Source of the DNA: Stigmatella ashevillena
GTDB taxonomy: Bacteria > Myxococcota > Myxococcia > Myxococcales > Myxococcaceae
Direction of reading: 5' to 3'
Length of the DNA: 64,000 nucleotides
Assembly: GCF_028368975.1 (NCBI RefSeq)
Contig: NZ_JAQNDM010000002.1
Span: forward strand, 9,945,572-10,009,571
The number at the start of each line of letters is the position of its first letter. The first letter of the stretch is position 1. The notes beneath the pieces were generated by a model. It ran no database searches. It was not told where the DNA came from and was given only the letters and a program-made list of their open reading frames with translations. Both the position numbers and the translations under genes were made by a program. Shown here in pieces: positions 26,260 through 33,680 of this stretch.

Positions 26260-27852
26260 TCATTGCCCCTCCGTGGGAGTCTTCTCGTTCTTCCACCAAT
26301 CCCGGAAGGTCTCCCGTTTGATCCCCAGGAGACGTGCCGCCTCGCTCTGGTTTCCCTTCGCTGAAGCCAGGGCTGCCTCCATCCAGGACCTGCGGTACGC
26401 CCCAAGGTGAGGCTCAAGTCCCTCCACCAGAGGCAGTCGTGTCCTCAGCTCCTCTGGGTGAGGGAGTCCTTCGAGAGAGGGAGTGGGGAGAGCAGCCAGC
26501 GCGCTGCGAACAGCGGTGCCACGCTCTTCGCCAGCATTCATCGCCGCCAGGAGGTGAAACGCCGCTCGCTGGAGATCGCGCAGGTTGCCGGGGAGCGCAT
26601 GGCTCGCGAGCCCTTGAAGCAGGGTCTTGTCATCGGCGAGGGCTTCCCAGCCCTCGACGGCGAGATGGGCCTGCTTGACGACCCGTCCGAGCACACCGCG
26701 CCACAGGTCGGGAATGTCCTCACGGCATTCTCGCAAAGGGGGAACTCGCAAGGTGAACACGGCAATGCGATCGAAGAAGTCGGGATCGAGGACGTTTCCG
26801 ACAAGCCGGTCGAGAGGACGATTCGTCGCGGACACGAGGCGGAACTGGGAGTGGCGGACACGGTTCTCTCCGAGCCGATGGAATCCACGACCCTCGACAG
26901 CGGCCATCAGGAGCCGCTGGGTGTCGTGGTCGATGTCGGCGATCTCATCCAGGAACAACGTGTCGCCGTTTGCCTTCTCGAGCAGGCCCTGGTGGTCGTT
27001 CTTGGCTCCTGTAAAGGCGCCCTTGGCGTGGCCGAAAAGCTCGGAGCGGGCCAGCTCCCGGTTCACGCGGAATTGGCCGCAGACGACGACAGGCCACTCC
27101 TCGTTGTCCAGCTTCTGAAATGGACTCATGGCGCGCAGGAAGTTCGCCATCGTCGTCTTTCCTGTTCCACGCTCTCCATGCAAGAGGACGGGAGCCAGGA
27201 GAGGAGCCCACCGCGTGAGTTGCTCGAGGGCTTCGCGGAGAGGCCTGCTGCGGGCACGGGCTGGGTCCCAGAGCTGGCCATTGTCCTCTGTGCTTACGGC
27301 CCTGGGTCGCGCCCGGCGGTAGTGCTGCAGCCAGGTGTCGAGCGCAAAGCGGACTTCCTGCACGGGCGGCTGTCCCGCCGCGCGCCCGCGCTCGTCTGCG
27401 GTCTGGATGATTGTCAGAGGCCCAGGGATGAAGCCCGTCGTTCCGAGCACCAGCCACACGGCATGCATGGCGGGTGTCCCCGGAGAGATGAGGAGATAGA
27501 TGGGGCTTCCAGGGTGTTGGTCCCGTACCTTCTTCAGCACTTGCTCCGCGAACGGGCGGAGGGCTGCATGATCCGTGGGGGGCGCTTCGGTCTTCCACTC
27601 CAGCGGCTCCAATGCCGGGCACTCCATGCCGAGCCGTTGCCGGAGCTGTCCCTGGGTCTCCTCCAGCGCCGCCCGTTCCCGCTCCCCGTCCGGTGAAGGC
27701 GCATGACGCCAGCAGAGGTAGAGCGTGCGGAGCTTGCCTCGCAGTGGACTCCCTGGGTCAACGAGGGCTGTGAGGAACGGGGCCGCCCGGTGGTTGACGC
27801 TGATCCAGGAGATGAGCACCGCCTCGCCCAAGGCAGCTTTCAAGGGGCTCAT
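26260..27852 (-). CDS. Sigma-54 activator with RtcR-like (CARF-type) sensor domain
   Basis: 530 residues in the order sensor (about 10-180), AAA+ (about 200-430) and Fis-type HTH (about 490-525: NQSEAARLLGIKRETFRDWW). The AAA+ part is complete: Walker A GERGTGKTT (226-234), sigma-54 loop GAFTGA (278-283), Walker B DTLFLDEIAD (297-306) and an arginine finger region DFFDRIAVF. The sensor has the segment YLLISPGTPAMHAVWLVLG (119-137), which aligns with the HITTGTHVAQICWFLLA segment of E. coli RtcR, a CARF-domain regulator of RNA repair. CARF domains bind nucleotide or RNA-end ligands. Its start overlaps the PLD gene stop (ATGA). It is last of four coupled genes and probably activates them. Confidence 0.85.
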   Translation of the reverse strand: MSPLKAALGEAVLISWISVNHRAAPFLTALVDPGSPLRGKLRTLYLCWRHAPSPDGERERAALEETQGQLRQRLGMECPALEPLEWKTEAPPTDHAALRPFAEQVLKKVRDQHPGSPIYLLISPGTPAMHAVWLVLGTTGFIPGPLTIIQTADERGRAAGQPPVQEVRFALDTWLQHYRRARPRAVSTEDNGQLWDPARARSRPLREALEQLTRWAPLLAPVLLHGERGTGKTTMANFLRAMSPFQKLDNEEWPVVVCGQFRVNRELARSELFGHAKGAFTGAKNDHQGLLEKANGDTLFLDEIADIDHDTQRLLMAAVEGRGFHRLGENRVRHSQFRLVSATNRPLDRLVGNVLDPDFFDRIAVFTLRVPPLRECREDIPDLWRGVLGRVVKQAHLAVEGWEALADDKTLLQGLASHALPGNLRDLQRAAFHLLAAMNAGEERGTAVRSALAALPTPSLEGLPHPEELRTRLPLVEGLEPHLGAYRRSWMEAALASAKGNQSEAARLLGIKRETFRDWWKNEKTPTEGQ

Positions 27853-29372
27853 CGCACGGCCACCGTTGCCCCGAGTTCGTCTGCGAGCTTCCGGGCGGCA
27901 GCGCTGTCCTCGGGAGCCGTCATCACGACATAGAGCTTTCCACCGTGCTCGAAGACGGGCAGTTCGTAGGGCTCCTGGGCCTCCACGGTGCGAGGCTTGC
28001 CATCCTTGCCGGGCTCCTCACGCCGCATGCGGCGGCGGCGCTCCTTGGCCTTCTCGGGGAGCTTGGGAGGGCGGACTTCCCAGTCGAAGCGAATCCTCTG
28101 TGGGAGGAGGCCCTCCAGCGTGTGTGGTTTCATCTTCGGAGGAGGCGTCTTCTCGAGTTCCAGTGCATTGGATGCGATGAGGGGCGCGAGTTCGACTGCT
28201 TGTTCGCTGACGACCTCTTGGATTCCGTCGCGCAGCTTCAGGTGGACAGGACAGAACTCTCCCAGGTGCTCCCCTCGCAGTGCCGAGGCCTCGAAGGACC
28301 ACGGGAACGCCTTCGTCCAGTCCAGGAGGGTGCTGCGCAGGACCTGTGCCGTGGCTGTGTCCAGGCTCAGGCCCACCTCGAAGCCGCGATCCAGCCCTCG
28401 GGCCTCGAAGTTCGCCGTGAAGATCAGTGCACCTGCTTCCGTGACCAAGGCCTTTGCGTGCAGTTTGTCGTGGGCGAAGATCCGGGCCCCTGCCGCCGAG
28501 AGCGCGGCGATGGCCGGAGCGACAGCAGGTCTGGGCTGCGTGAGGACAGTGACCGGGACGCCGGCCCGGGCCTTGGAGATCAGCGCTTCCACCAGAGCGT
28601 GGGTGACGTCCATGCCATAGCTGCAGGCGATGATCTCCTGGCGGGCCGCCTGGACCAACCGAAGCGCCTCCTGCCCGAGGGCTCGGTGAGAGCCGGTCGT
28701 TACCAACATGTGGGCGTGGGCGGGGGGTTGGGGGACGACAGGCGGCGCCGCTACCTCTGCGAGCCGTCCGCCTCCCGTGGCAAGTTCTCGCTGAGCCTCT
28801 TGCCAGAAAGCCCAGGAGAACCAGCCGGCCAGAGCACGTGCCGCGTCTGGGGGCAGCGCCACTCCCAGTTCGATGGAGCGCTGGAGCGCCAGGTTGAAGT
28901 TGGCTGTGGAGATCCAGCCCTGCGGGGCGCTCTGCGGGTCGATGACAAGGAACTTGGCGTGGAAGTGCTCGGCGCTGCGCAGCAGGACCTTGCCCGCCAA
29001 TCGATCCAGCAGCCGCTTGTGGTCCTCGATCATATTCTCTTGGAAGGTGTCGTCCTCTTTCGGCAGGGTGGCCAGCCGTTGCTCAGAGGCTGTGAGGACG
29101 TAGACGCGGACACCGCGTCGCGTGGCGGCGCGCTCCATGGCCTCGGCGAGCTTCTCATCCGAGAGCAGGAACGAGGACAAGAGGATGACCTCTTTGGCCC
29201 CGTCGATGGCCGACACCAGCGTCTGGCGGAACACCCCGCTGGGCCCGATACGGAACAGGCCGAGGATGGGGGTTTCGGAGGTGTCGGGGTGGGTTGGCGC
29301 ACGCCGCAGCCAGCAGGGAGGCAACGGCTCGGCTTCGAACGAAAGGGTTTGGGAGAGTCGCAAGGGAATCAT
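27849..29372 (-). CDS. Phospholipase D-fold protein with two HKD motifs (likely nuclease)
   Basis: 507 residues. Two PLD half-sites are visible: H138-A-K140...D145 followed by WISTANFN, and H305-A-K307...E312 followed by IFTANFE. The second has Glu where Asp is usual. A single chain with two motifs forms one active site at the domain interface. Bacterial proteins of this group include nucleases (BfiI, DISARM DrmC, DpdK) and lipid enzymes; the helicase next door favours a nucleic-acid substrate. Residues of about 420-470 are highly charged (KLPEKAKERRRRMRREEPGKDG) and may bind nucleic acid. No signal peptide is present. It starts 5 bp after the 393-aa gene. Confidence 0.85.
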   Translation of the reverse strand: MIPLRLSQTLSFEAEPLPPCWLRRAPTHPDTSETPILGLFRIGPSGVFRQTLVSAIDGAKEVILLSSFLLSDEKLAEAMERAATRRGVRVYVLTASEQRLATLPKEDDTFQENMIEDHKRLLDRLAGKVLLRSAEHFHAKFLVIDPQSAPQGWISTANFNLALQRSIELGVALPPDAARALAGWFSWAFWQEAQRELATGGGRLAEVAAPPVVPQPPAHAHMLVTTGSHRALGQEALRLVQAARQEIIACSYGMDVTHALVEALISKARAGVPVTVLTQPRPAVAPAIAALSAAGARIFAHDKLHAKALVTEAGALIFTANFEARGLDRGFEVGLSLDTATAQVLRSTLLDWTKAFPWSFEASALRGEHLGEFCPVHLKLRDGIQEVVSEQAVELAPLIASNALELEKTPPPKMKPHTLEGLLPQRIRFDWEVRPPKLPEKAKERRRRMRREEPGKDGKPRTVEAQEPYELPVFEHGGKLYVVMTAPEDSAAARKLADELGATVAVR

Positions 29373-29377
29373 GGGAG

Positions 29378-30559
29378 TCAGCTCCAGAGTCCAAGGTCAG
29401 AGGGGGCCAGCAGGAACCGCGAACGAGACTCCAGGGGAGTCCGGAGGGCGCGGGCCAGCAGCGCTTTGGGATCCGGCAGATGGGGCCGGTGGTACGAGAA
29501 GCGGGCAGTGACCTGCCGGGCCTTTTCCAGGAGCCCAGTGGGGGTGACATAGCGGTCCAGGGCATCCCACTGGAGCCACTCCGCCCAAGCCTGGGCGTCA
29601 GCCTCGGAGCGAGGCACGAGGTCGACACCGCGAAGCCGGGCAGGGTTGAACTGGCCCAGTCGGCCGATGCGCGTGGAGGGGCTCTCCAAGTCCATCTGCA
29701 TCGTCCGCCGTGCAGCCTCTGGAAGGCTGGCGTCGAGAGAGACAGGCAGCAGGTGCCGCTGGGTGGTGGATTGCCACTGTGCCAACTCCTCGATGGGCAC
29801 ACGCCGCGCGGCGCTGACGAGTGTCCTCCAAACTTCCTCGTAGGAGATGGCGCCACATTCGATGGGAGTTCCTGCCTGGAGATCCACGTCGGCCTGCGCC
29901 CTCTCCTCAGTCATCGGCAGCCTCCCCTGGAGCACGAGTTGGGGCGCTGACTTCGGGGACCATTCGAGGCTCAAGCGGAGCGAGCCTGAGGGGCCCGGCT
30001 CTCCGCGTGGGGCCAAATCCCGTACCTCGAAGCCCCGTCCATGCACCACCGACGTGAGGAAGCGTTTCAGGAGCGTTTCCTGTGCGAGGGAGCCGGGAGC
30101 AGGAGCGCCCAGTGAGGGGCGGTTTTCGCCACGGGTCTTCGCTTGGTTGAGAAGGTCGCGCTCTTCCCTGGCGTTCGATGCCTCCAACCGGACGACATGC
30201 ACCAAGGGCAGATCGATGAGCGGATCGTCGATCAAGTAGAAGCGCCAGATACCTTCCTCGGGAACGAGGACCGCACCTTGAGCGAGCGCGCGCGCACCGC
30301 TCTCGGAGAGCTTCGCGGGGCCTTGTTTGGCTTGGCGCTCCAGCAGACCGAGCGCAAGGCATCGATCGATGACCCGCCAGCCTGTTTGCGCGGGGAGCCC
30401 TCCCAGTAGCTCCTGCGCGACGGTGCCGCCATCCAAAGGCCGCTGAAGATCCGCTGCGAGGCGGGCCACTGCCAGGAACTCCGGCCGATTACGGCCTACG
30501 GCCACGGTGGCCTCGGCCTCGAAGGTATGGACCTTGACGTCTCTCTCAAGCCGGATCAT
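29378..30559 (-). CDS. Unrecognised protein of the helicase-PLD operon
   Basis: 393 residues from an ATG that overlaps the helicase stop (ATGA); an alternative ATG at 30574 would add five residues. Residues of about 25-95 could form a winged helix (GTVAQELLGGLPAQTGWRVIDRCLALGLLERQ...KLSESGARAL). The middle holds a beta-rich stretch (IWRFYLIDDPLIDLPLVHVVRLE) and then mixed alpha/beta sequence with no motif I know. It has no Walker, HKD or Cys-cluster motif, no signal peptide and no membrane segment. Its fixed position between helicase and PLD genes suggests an adaptor or specificity subunit, which is inference. Codon use resembles that of its neighbours. Confidence 0.75.
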   Translation of the reverse strand: MIRLERDVKVHTFEAEATVAVGRNRPEFLAVARLAADLQRPLDGGTVAQELLGGLPAQTGWRVIDRCLALGLLERQAKQGPAKLSESGARALAQGAVLVPEEGIWRFYLIDDPLIDLPLVHVVRLEASNAREERDLLNQAKTRGENRPSLGAPAPGSLAQETLLKRFLTSVVHGRGFEVRDLAPRGEPGPSGSLRLSLEWSPKSAPQLVLQGRLPMTEERAQADVDLQAGTPIECGAISYEEVWRTLVSAARRVPIEELAQWQSTTQRHLLPVSLDASLPEAARRTMQMDLESPSTRIGRLGQFNPARLRGVDLVPRSEADAQAWAEWLQWDALDRYVTPTGLLEKARQVTARFSYHRPHLPDPKALLARALRTPLESRSRFLLAPSDLGLWS

Positions 30560-33411
30560 CGCTTTGCCTCCCATGAGATGTCCCCGCCGTAGAAGGGGGA
30601 CGCCGCCAGCGCTCGAAGCAGCTCAGCGGGGCATCGGTCCTCCGCGCTGAAGTAGGTGCGATGCCCCACGAGCACGAGTTGGTAGCGCGCGCGGGTGATC
30701 GCGACATTGAGCCGGTTGGGGCTGTCGAGGAAGCCGACCGCGCCGCTTTTGACGAAGGACAGCAGGACGAGATCGGCCTCTTGGCCTTGGAAGCGATCCA
30801 CCGTTCCGAGGGTGACGTGGACCGTGCCTTCGCCGAGGGTGAAGTGGAAGGTGTTGCCCCCTTGTCCGGGCCGCTTCTTGAGGGCTTCTCGGAGGAAAGT
30901 CTCCTGTCCTCGATAGAAGGTCAGGAGTGCGACTTCCCACGGAATCAAACGTCCCTTTCGGTCACGGTGAGGGTTGCCGCGAGCCCACTCGACAAAGGCA
31001 TCCAATTCCTCCAGGACTTTCCGTCCCTCGGCTGGATTCTCGTTGGCTCGATAGCGTGCGCCCCGGTGGCGTTTCTCGGGCGCGATGTCTAGCCAGAGGG
31101 CATGCCGGGCGTAACGGGAGTAGGACCAATCACGCTCGGAAGCCACGGACGACGCGTCCTGGAGCAACACCCGGGGGAGGGCTGGGGGCGGTGGCTCCCA
31201 GACGCGTCCTCGGATGGCCATGGTGAACTTGGGTACCGTCTGGGGCCCGGCTTTCGGAGCCTGGGTGTAGAAGCGCTCTCGGGGGAACGCCGAGATGTGC
31301 GGGTGCATGCGGCGCTGGAAGCTCAGGGAGGTCAGGCGCGTCTGAAGGTGTTCGCGCGGCAGTCCGGCGGTGAGGGCGACATCATCTTTCCATCCGTCCA
31401 GCCGTTCGAACCCCTCTTGTAGGAGTTCGAGGATGGAGGGCAGTGCGACCCGGCGGATGTTGTGCAGCGCCCGCTGCAGGCGGCCTCGCTGCTCCTCGTT
31501 GAGCGTCACGGGCAGCAGCGCTTCGATGTCCTTGAGATAGCGCGCCTGCCGGTCCTCGCTCTGGCGGAGTTCATGCGAGCGCACGAGGCGCCACGCCACT
31601 TCATAGGCCCAATCCACGGGCTCCTCGGCGGTTTCAGTGCCCAGGGCCCGGCGGAGGGCTTCCCACGATGGCATCGTCGGCAAAGCACCACTGCTCAGTT
31701 GGAGATCTCCTGGGAGACGGTGCTCGAAGGATTGAAGTGTCTCGGGAGAACCGAAGACGAGCTCCGCGTAGAGCAGTTCGGGCACTGCGCCGGGGATCTT
31801 TCGCAGCATTTGCGGCATGGCGGAGTCGAGATCGACGTACGCGACATTCCGTGCGTCGGCCTCATCGGCCAGAAGTGTGGCCTCCTCGTTGGAGTGGACG
31901 GCGACGAGGGCCGACTGACGGTTCCTGCCGCCTTGCGAGGCGAGGAAGGCGTGGGCTGCGGCGCGAGCCTGGGTCTCGGGAAGGAGGCCTCGCACGTTCT
32001 CCGCCAAGTGGGTCTCCTCCACATAGGGGGAGAGCTGGCGCACATCGCCGACGACGATCCACTTGCGCGCGTGGAGCGCGGGAACGAGGAACTCGGAGAA
32101 CGTGGTCTTGGAGGCCTCATCGAGGATCATCACGTCGAACGGTTCGAAGGGTTCTCCCTGCCGGGTGGCCCTGATTGCGGGGTGCTGGAGGATGCCGATC
32201 GTCGTTCCACAGACGAGGTTGGCGGACTCGAGCAGCAGGCGGGTCAGGGGCTCGGTTCCTTGGGTCTGAGGCCGGTTCATGGCCTCCCGGAGCATCTGGC
32301 GCGCGGCGTTTCCGGCGGGAGCCACCTCGGAGCCGGGGCTGTCGAGGAAGTCGAGCAGCTCATCGCGCCAGGTATTCAGCAATCGTTTGTAGGTCCAGGG
32401 GATGACGCGTTCAGCGCGAATCCGGTCCTCTTCTCCGATGCGGATGGGAAGAAGGGGCTTCTCGGCGAGCGTGTCCTGCCACTCGAGGAGCCGGTCCAGC
32501 ACGTTGTCCACGGCCACATGTGTCGAGGCGACGAGCAGGACCCGCTGTCCCAGCCGGGTGAGCTGGACGATGAGTTCGCAGATGGCGGTCGATTTTCCGG
32601 AGCCTGGCGGCCCTTCTAGAATCGCGAAGTCGGGGGTGCCGCGCGCAATGCTCACGAACCGTCGCTGCTCTTCCGTGCCGTCCCGGAGGGGTTGGCCGGG
32701 TTGCTCGGCACGGAGAAACGTCCACTCGTCTTCGCGGATGTCCATGGACTGGACCGTGCCCCACTGTGCACGTGTGGAGAGCAGGCGCGAGAGCGGAGCG
32801 AGGCGGGGGGCAGGGCGATCATTCAGCTCCCGCACGGCTTGGTGTTGGCAGAGGAGAGGGTGCGTGTGGGGCCGTAGCCAGAGGAGGGGACCCCTGGGAT
32901 GCGTGGCCGTGGGGGGGCGCTGCTCCTGCGCTTCTTCTTCTGGCTCTGGGATGAGGGGAGACGGCAACCGGTCGACGAGGAGTGCACGTCCTTCACGGTC
33001 ATGCGCGCGGATATCGAACTGGTGGGTCTTCGCGCAGCCGGGGGCATCGAAGGTCTCCCGGGTGTCGAAGAAGGCATCGAAGGTGTCATTCGGTTCCTCG
33101 GGCCGCCAAGGCGGCGGCTCAAGCACCAACCAGATGCCGGTCGGAGCAGTGGGCGCATGCCGATCCCGCCGCTTCCGGGCTTGCTGGGTGCTGAGGGCGC
33201 GCCGGGCGTAGCGCTCCTGCAGTCTGGCCTGAAACGTCCTTTGCTCCCCGGGTTCGGCGGGGCGCCATGCGAGGACAGGTTTGTTCCGTTCGGCGGACGC
33301 GAGCGCTGTCTGGAGATAGTCGCGGTAAGGCCTTAACTGGGCGCTTGCCTCGCGCAAGGTTGCGTCCCATGCGCCAACCCCGGACAGGGACATGTAGAAG
33401 AGACGAGCCAT
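30556..33411 (-). CDS. Upf1-like superfamily 1 helicase/ATPase
   Basis: 951 residues from an ATG preceded by AGGAGGAG. The first 240 residues are specific to this protein, with a charged Pro/Glu-rich stretch near 150-175. The helicase core has Walker A GPPGSGKST (267-275), motif Ia STHVAVDNV, Walker B DVMILDEASK (426-435), motif III GDVRQLSPY (455-463), and the SF1 C-terminal motifs TVDRFQGQEADLVLLSFV and LNVAITRARYQLVLVGHR. The arrangement matches the Upf1/DNA2/AAA_11-AAA_12 group, which unwinds RNA or DNA 5' to 3'. A 360-residue insertion lies between motif III and the last motifs. It is first of the four-gene operon, with a sigma-54-like promoter upstream. Confidence 0.88.
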   Translation of the reverse strand: MARLFYMSLSGVGAWDATLREASAQLRPYRDYLQTALASAERNKPVLAWRPAEPGEQRTFQARLQERYARRALSTQQARKRRDRHAPTAPTGIWLVLEPPPWRPEEPNDTFDAFFDTRETFDAPGCAKTHQFDIRAHDREGRALLVDRLPSPLIPEPEEEAQEQRPPTATHPRGPLLWLRPHTHPLLCQHQAVRELNDRPAPRLAPLSRLLSTRAQWGTVQSMDIREDEWTFLRAEQPGQPLRDGTEEQRRFVSIARGTPDFAILEGPPGSGKSTAICELIVQLTRLGQRVLLVASTHVAVDNVLDRLLEWQDTLAEKPLLPIRIGEEDRIRAERVIPWTYKRLLNTWRDELLDFLDSPGSEVAPAGNAARQMLREAMNRPQTQGTEPLTRLLLESANLVCGTTIGILQHPAIRATRQGEPFEPFDVMILDEASKTTFSEFLVPALHARKWIVVGDVRQLSPYVEETHLAENVRGLLPETQARAAAHAFLASQGGRNRQSALVAVHSNEEATLLADEADARNVAYVDLDSAMPQMLRKIPGAVPELLYAELVFGSPETLQSFEHRLPGDLQLSSGALPTMPSWEALRRALGTETAEEPVDWAYEVAWRLVRSHELRQSEDRQARYLKDIEALLPVTLNEEQRGRLQRALHNIRRVALPSILELLQEGFERLDGWKDDVALTAGLPREHLQTRLTSLSFQRRMHPHISAFPRERFYTQAPKAGPQTVPKFTMAIRGRVWEPPPPALPRVLLQDASSVASERDWSYSRYARHALWLDIAPEKRHRGARYRANENPAEGRKVLEELDAFVEWARGNPHRDRKGRLIPWEVALLTFYRGQETFLREALKKRPGQGGNTFHFTLGEGTVHVTLGTVDRFQGQEADLVLLSFVKSGAVGFLDSPNRLNVAITRARYQLVLVGHRTYFSAEDRCPAELLRALAASPFYGGDISWEAKR

Positions 33412-33442
33412 TTGCTCCTCCTGTAAAAGTGACCGGGGACCC

Positions 33443-33460
33443 GCACAGCAGGAGCTGTGC
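33443..33460. repeat. Inverted repeat overlapping the operon promoter
   Basis: GCACAGCAGGAGCTGTGC is a perfect inverted repeat with 7-bp arms and a 4-bp loop. It covers most of the candidate -24/-12 element, so a protein bound here would block the promoter. It could equally be a weak RNA hairpin. Confidence 0.5.
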
Positions 33461-33462
33461 TA
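33447..33462 (-). promoter_or_regulatory. Candidate sigma-54 promoter of the helicase-PLD operon
   Basis: Minus-strand TAGCACAGCTCCTGCT matches TGGCAC-N5-TTGCT with correct GG/GC spacing. The first G of the -24 element is A, and the first T of the -12 element is C. The expected transcript start is near 33436, giving a leader of about 25 nt that contains the helicase ribosome site. The operon encodes its own sigma-54 activator, which supports the call; the -24 mismatch weakens it. Confidence 0.5.
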
Positions 33463-33525
33463 GCGGATTCTCGCGAGCCAACTCATTGAATTTACTGCCT
33501 TTGAGTGGCGCTGTCCCAATCAGTC

Positions 33526-33541
33526 TGGCGGAAAACCGCCA
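33526..33541. repeat. Inverted repeat upstream of the helicase operon
   Basis: TGGCGGAAAACCGCCA has perfect 6-bp arms around AAAA. It lies about 64 bp upstream of the candidate -24/-12 element, in the range where a sigma-54 activator usually binds, and 140 bp upstream of the divergent lipoprotein gene. It is a candidate enhancer half-site pair for the operon's own regulator; only one copy was found. Confidence 0.35.
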
Positions 33542-33680
33542 ACGGGAGGCGGCGAGGCACCAGAAGACAGCAATGGATGAGGCAGCAGGCTTGTCCGGGT
33601 GCCGCCCAGCGCGTGTGCTTCGACGGTGGAGCAGGAGGGGATGAAAGACCGATGTATTCTCCGCCAGAGGAGGAGACTGA

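Noticed and set aside
26260..33411. Helicase-PLD operon as a DISARM or Dpd system
   Set aside because: No methyltransferase, DrmA/DrmB-like (DUF1998) gene, SNF2 helicase or deazaguanine-insertion gene is present, and the helicase is of the Upf1 type.
33526..33541. TGGCGGAAAACCGCCA as a terminator for the lipoprotein or helicase gene
   Set aside because: It lies upstream of both divergent genes and has no T-tract, so an operator role is more likely.
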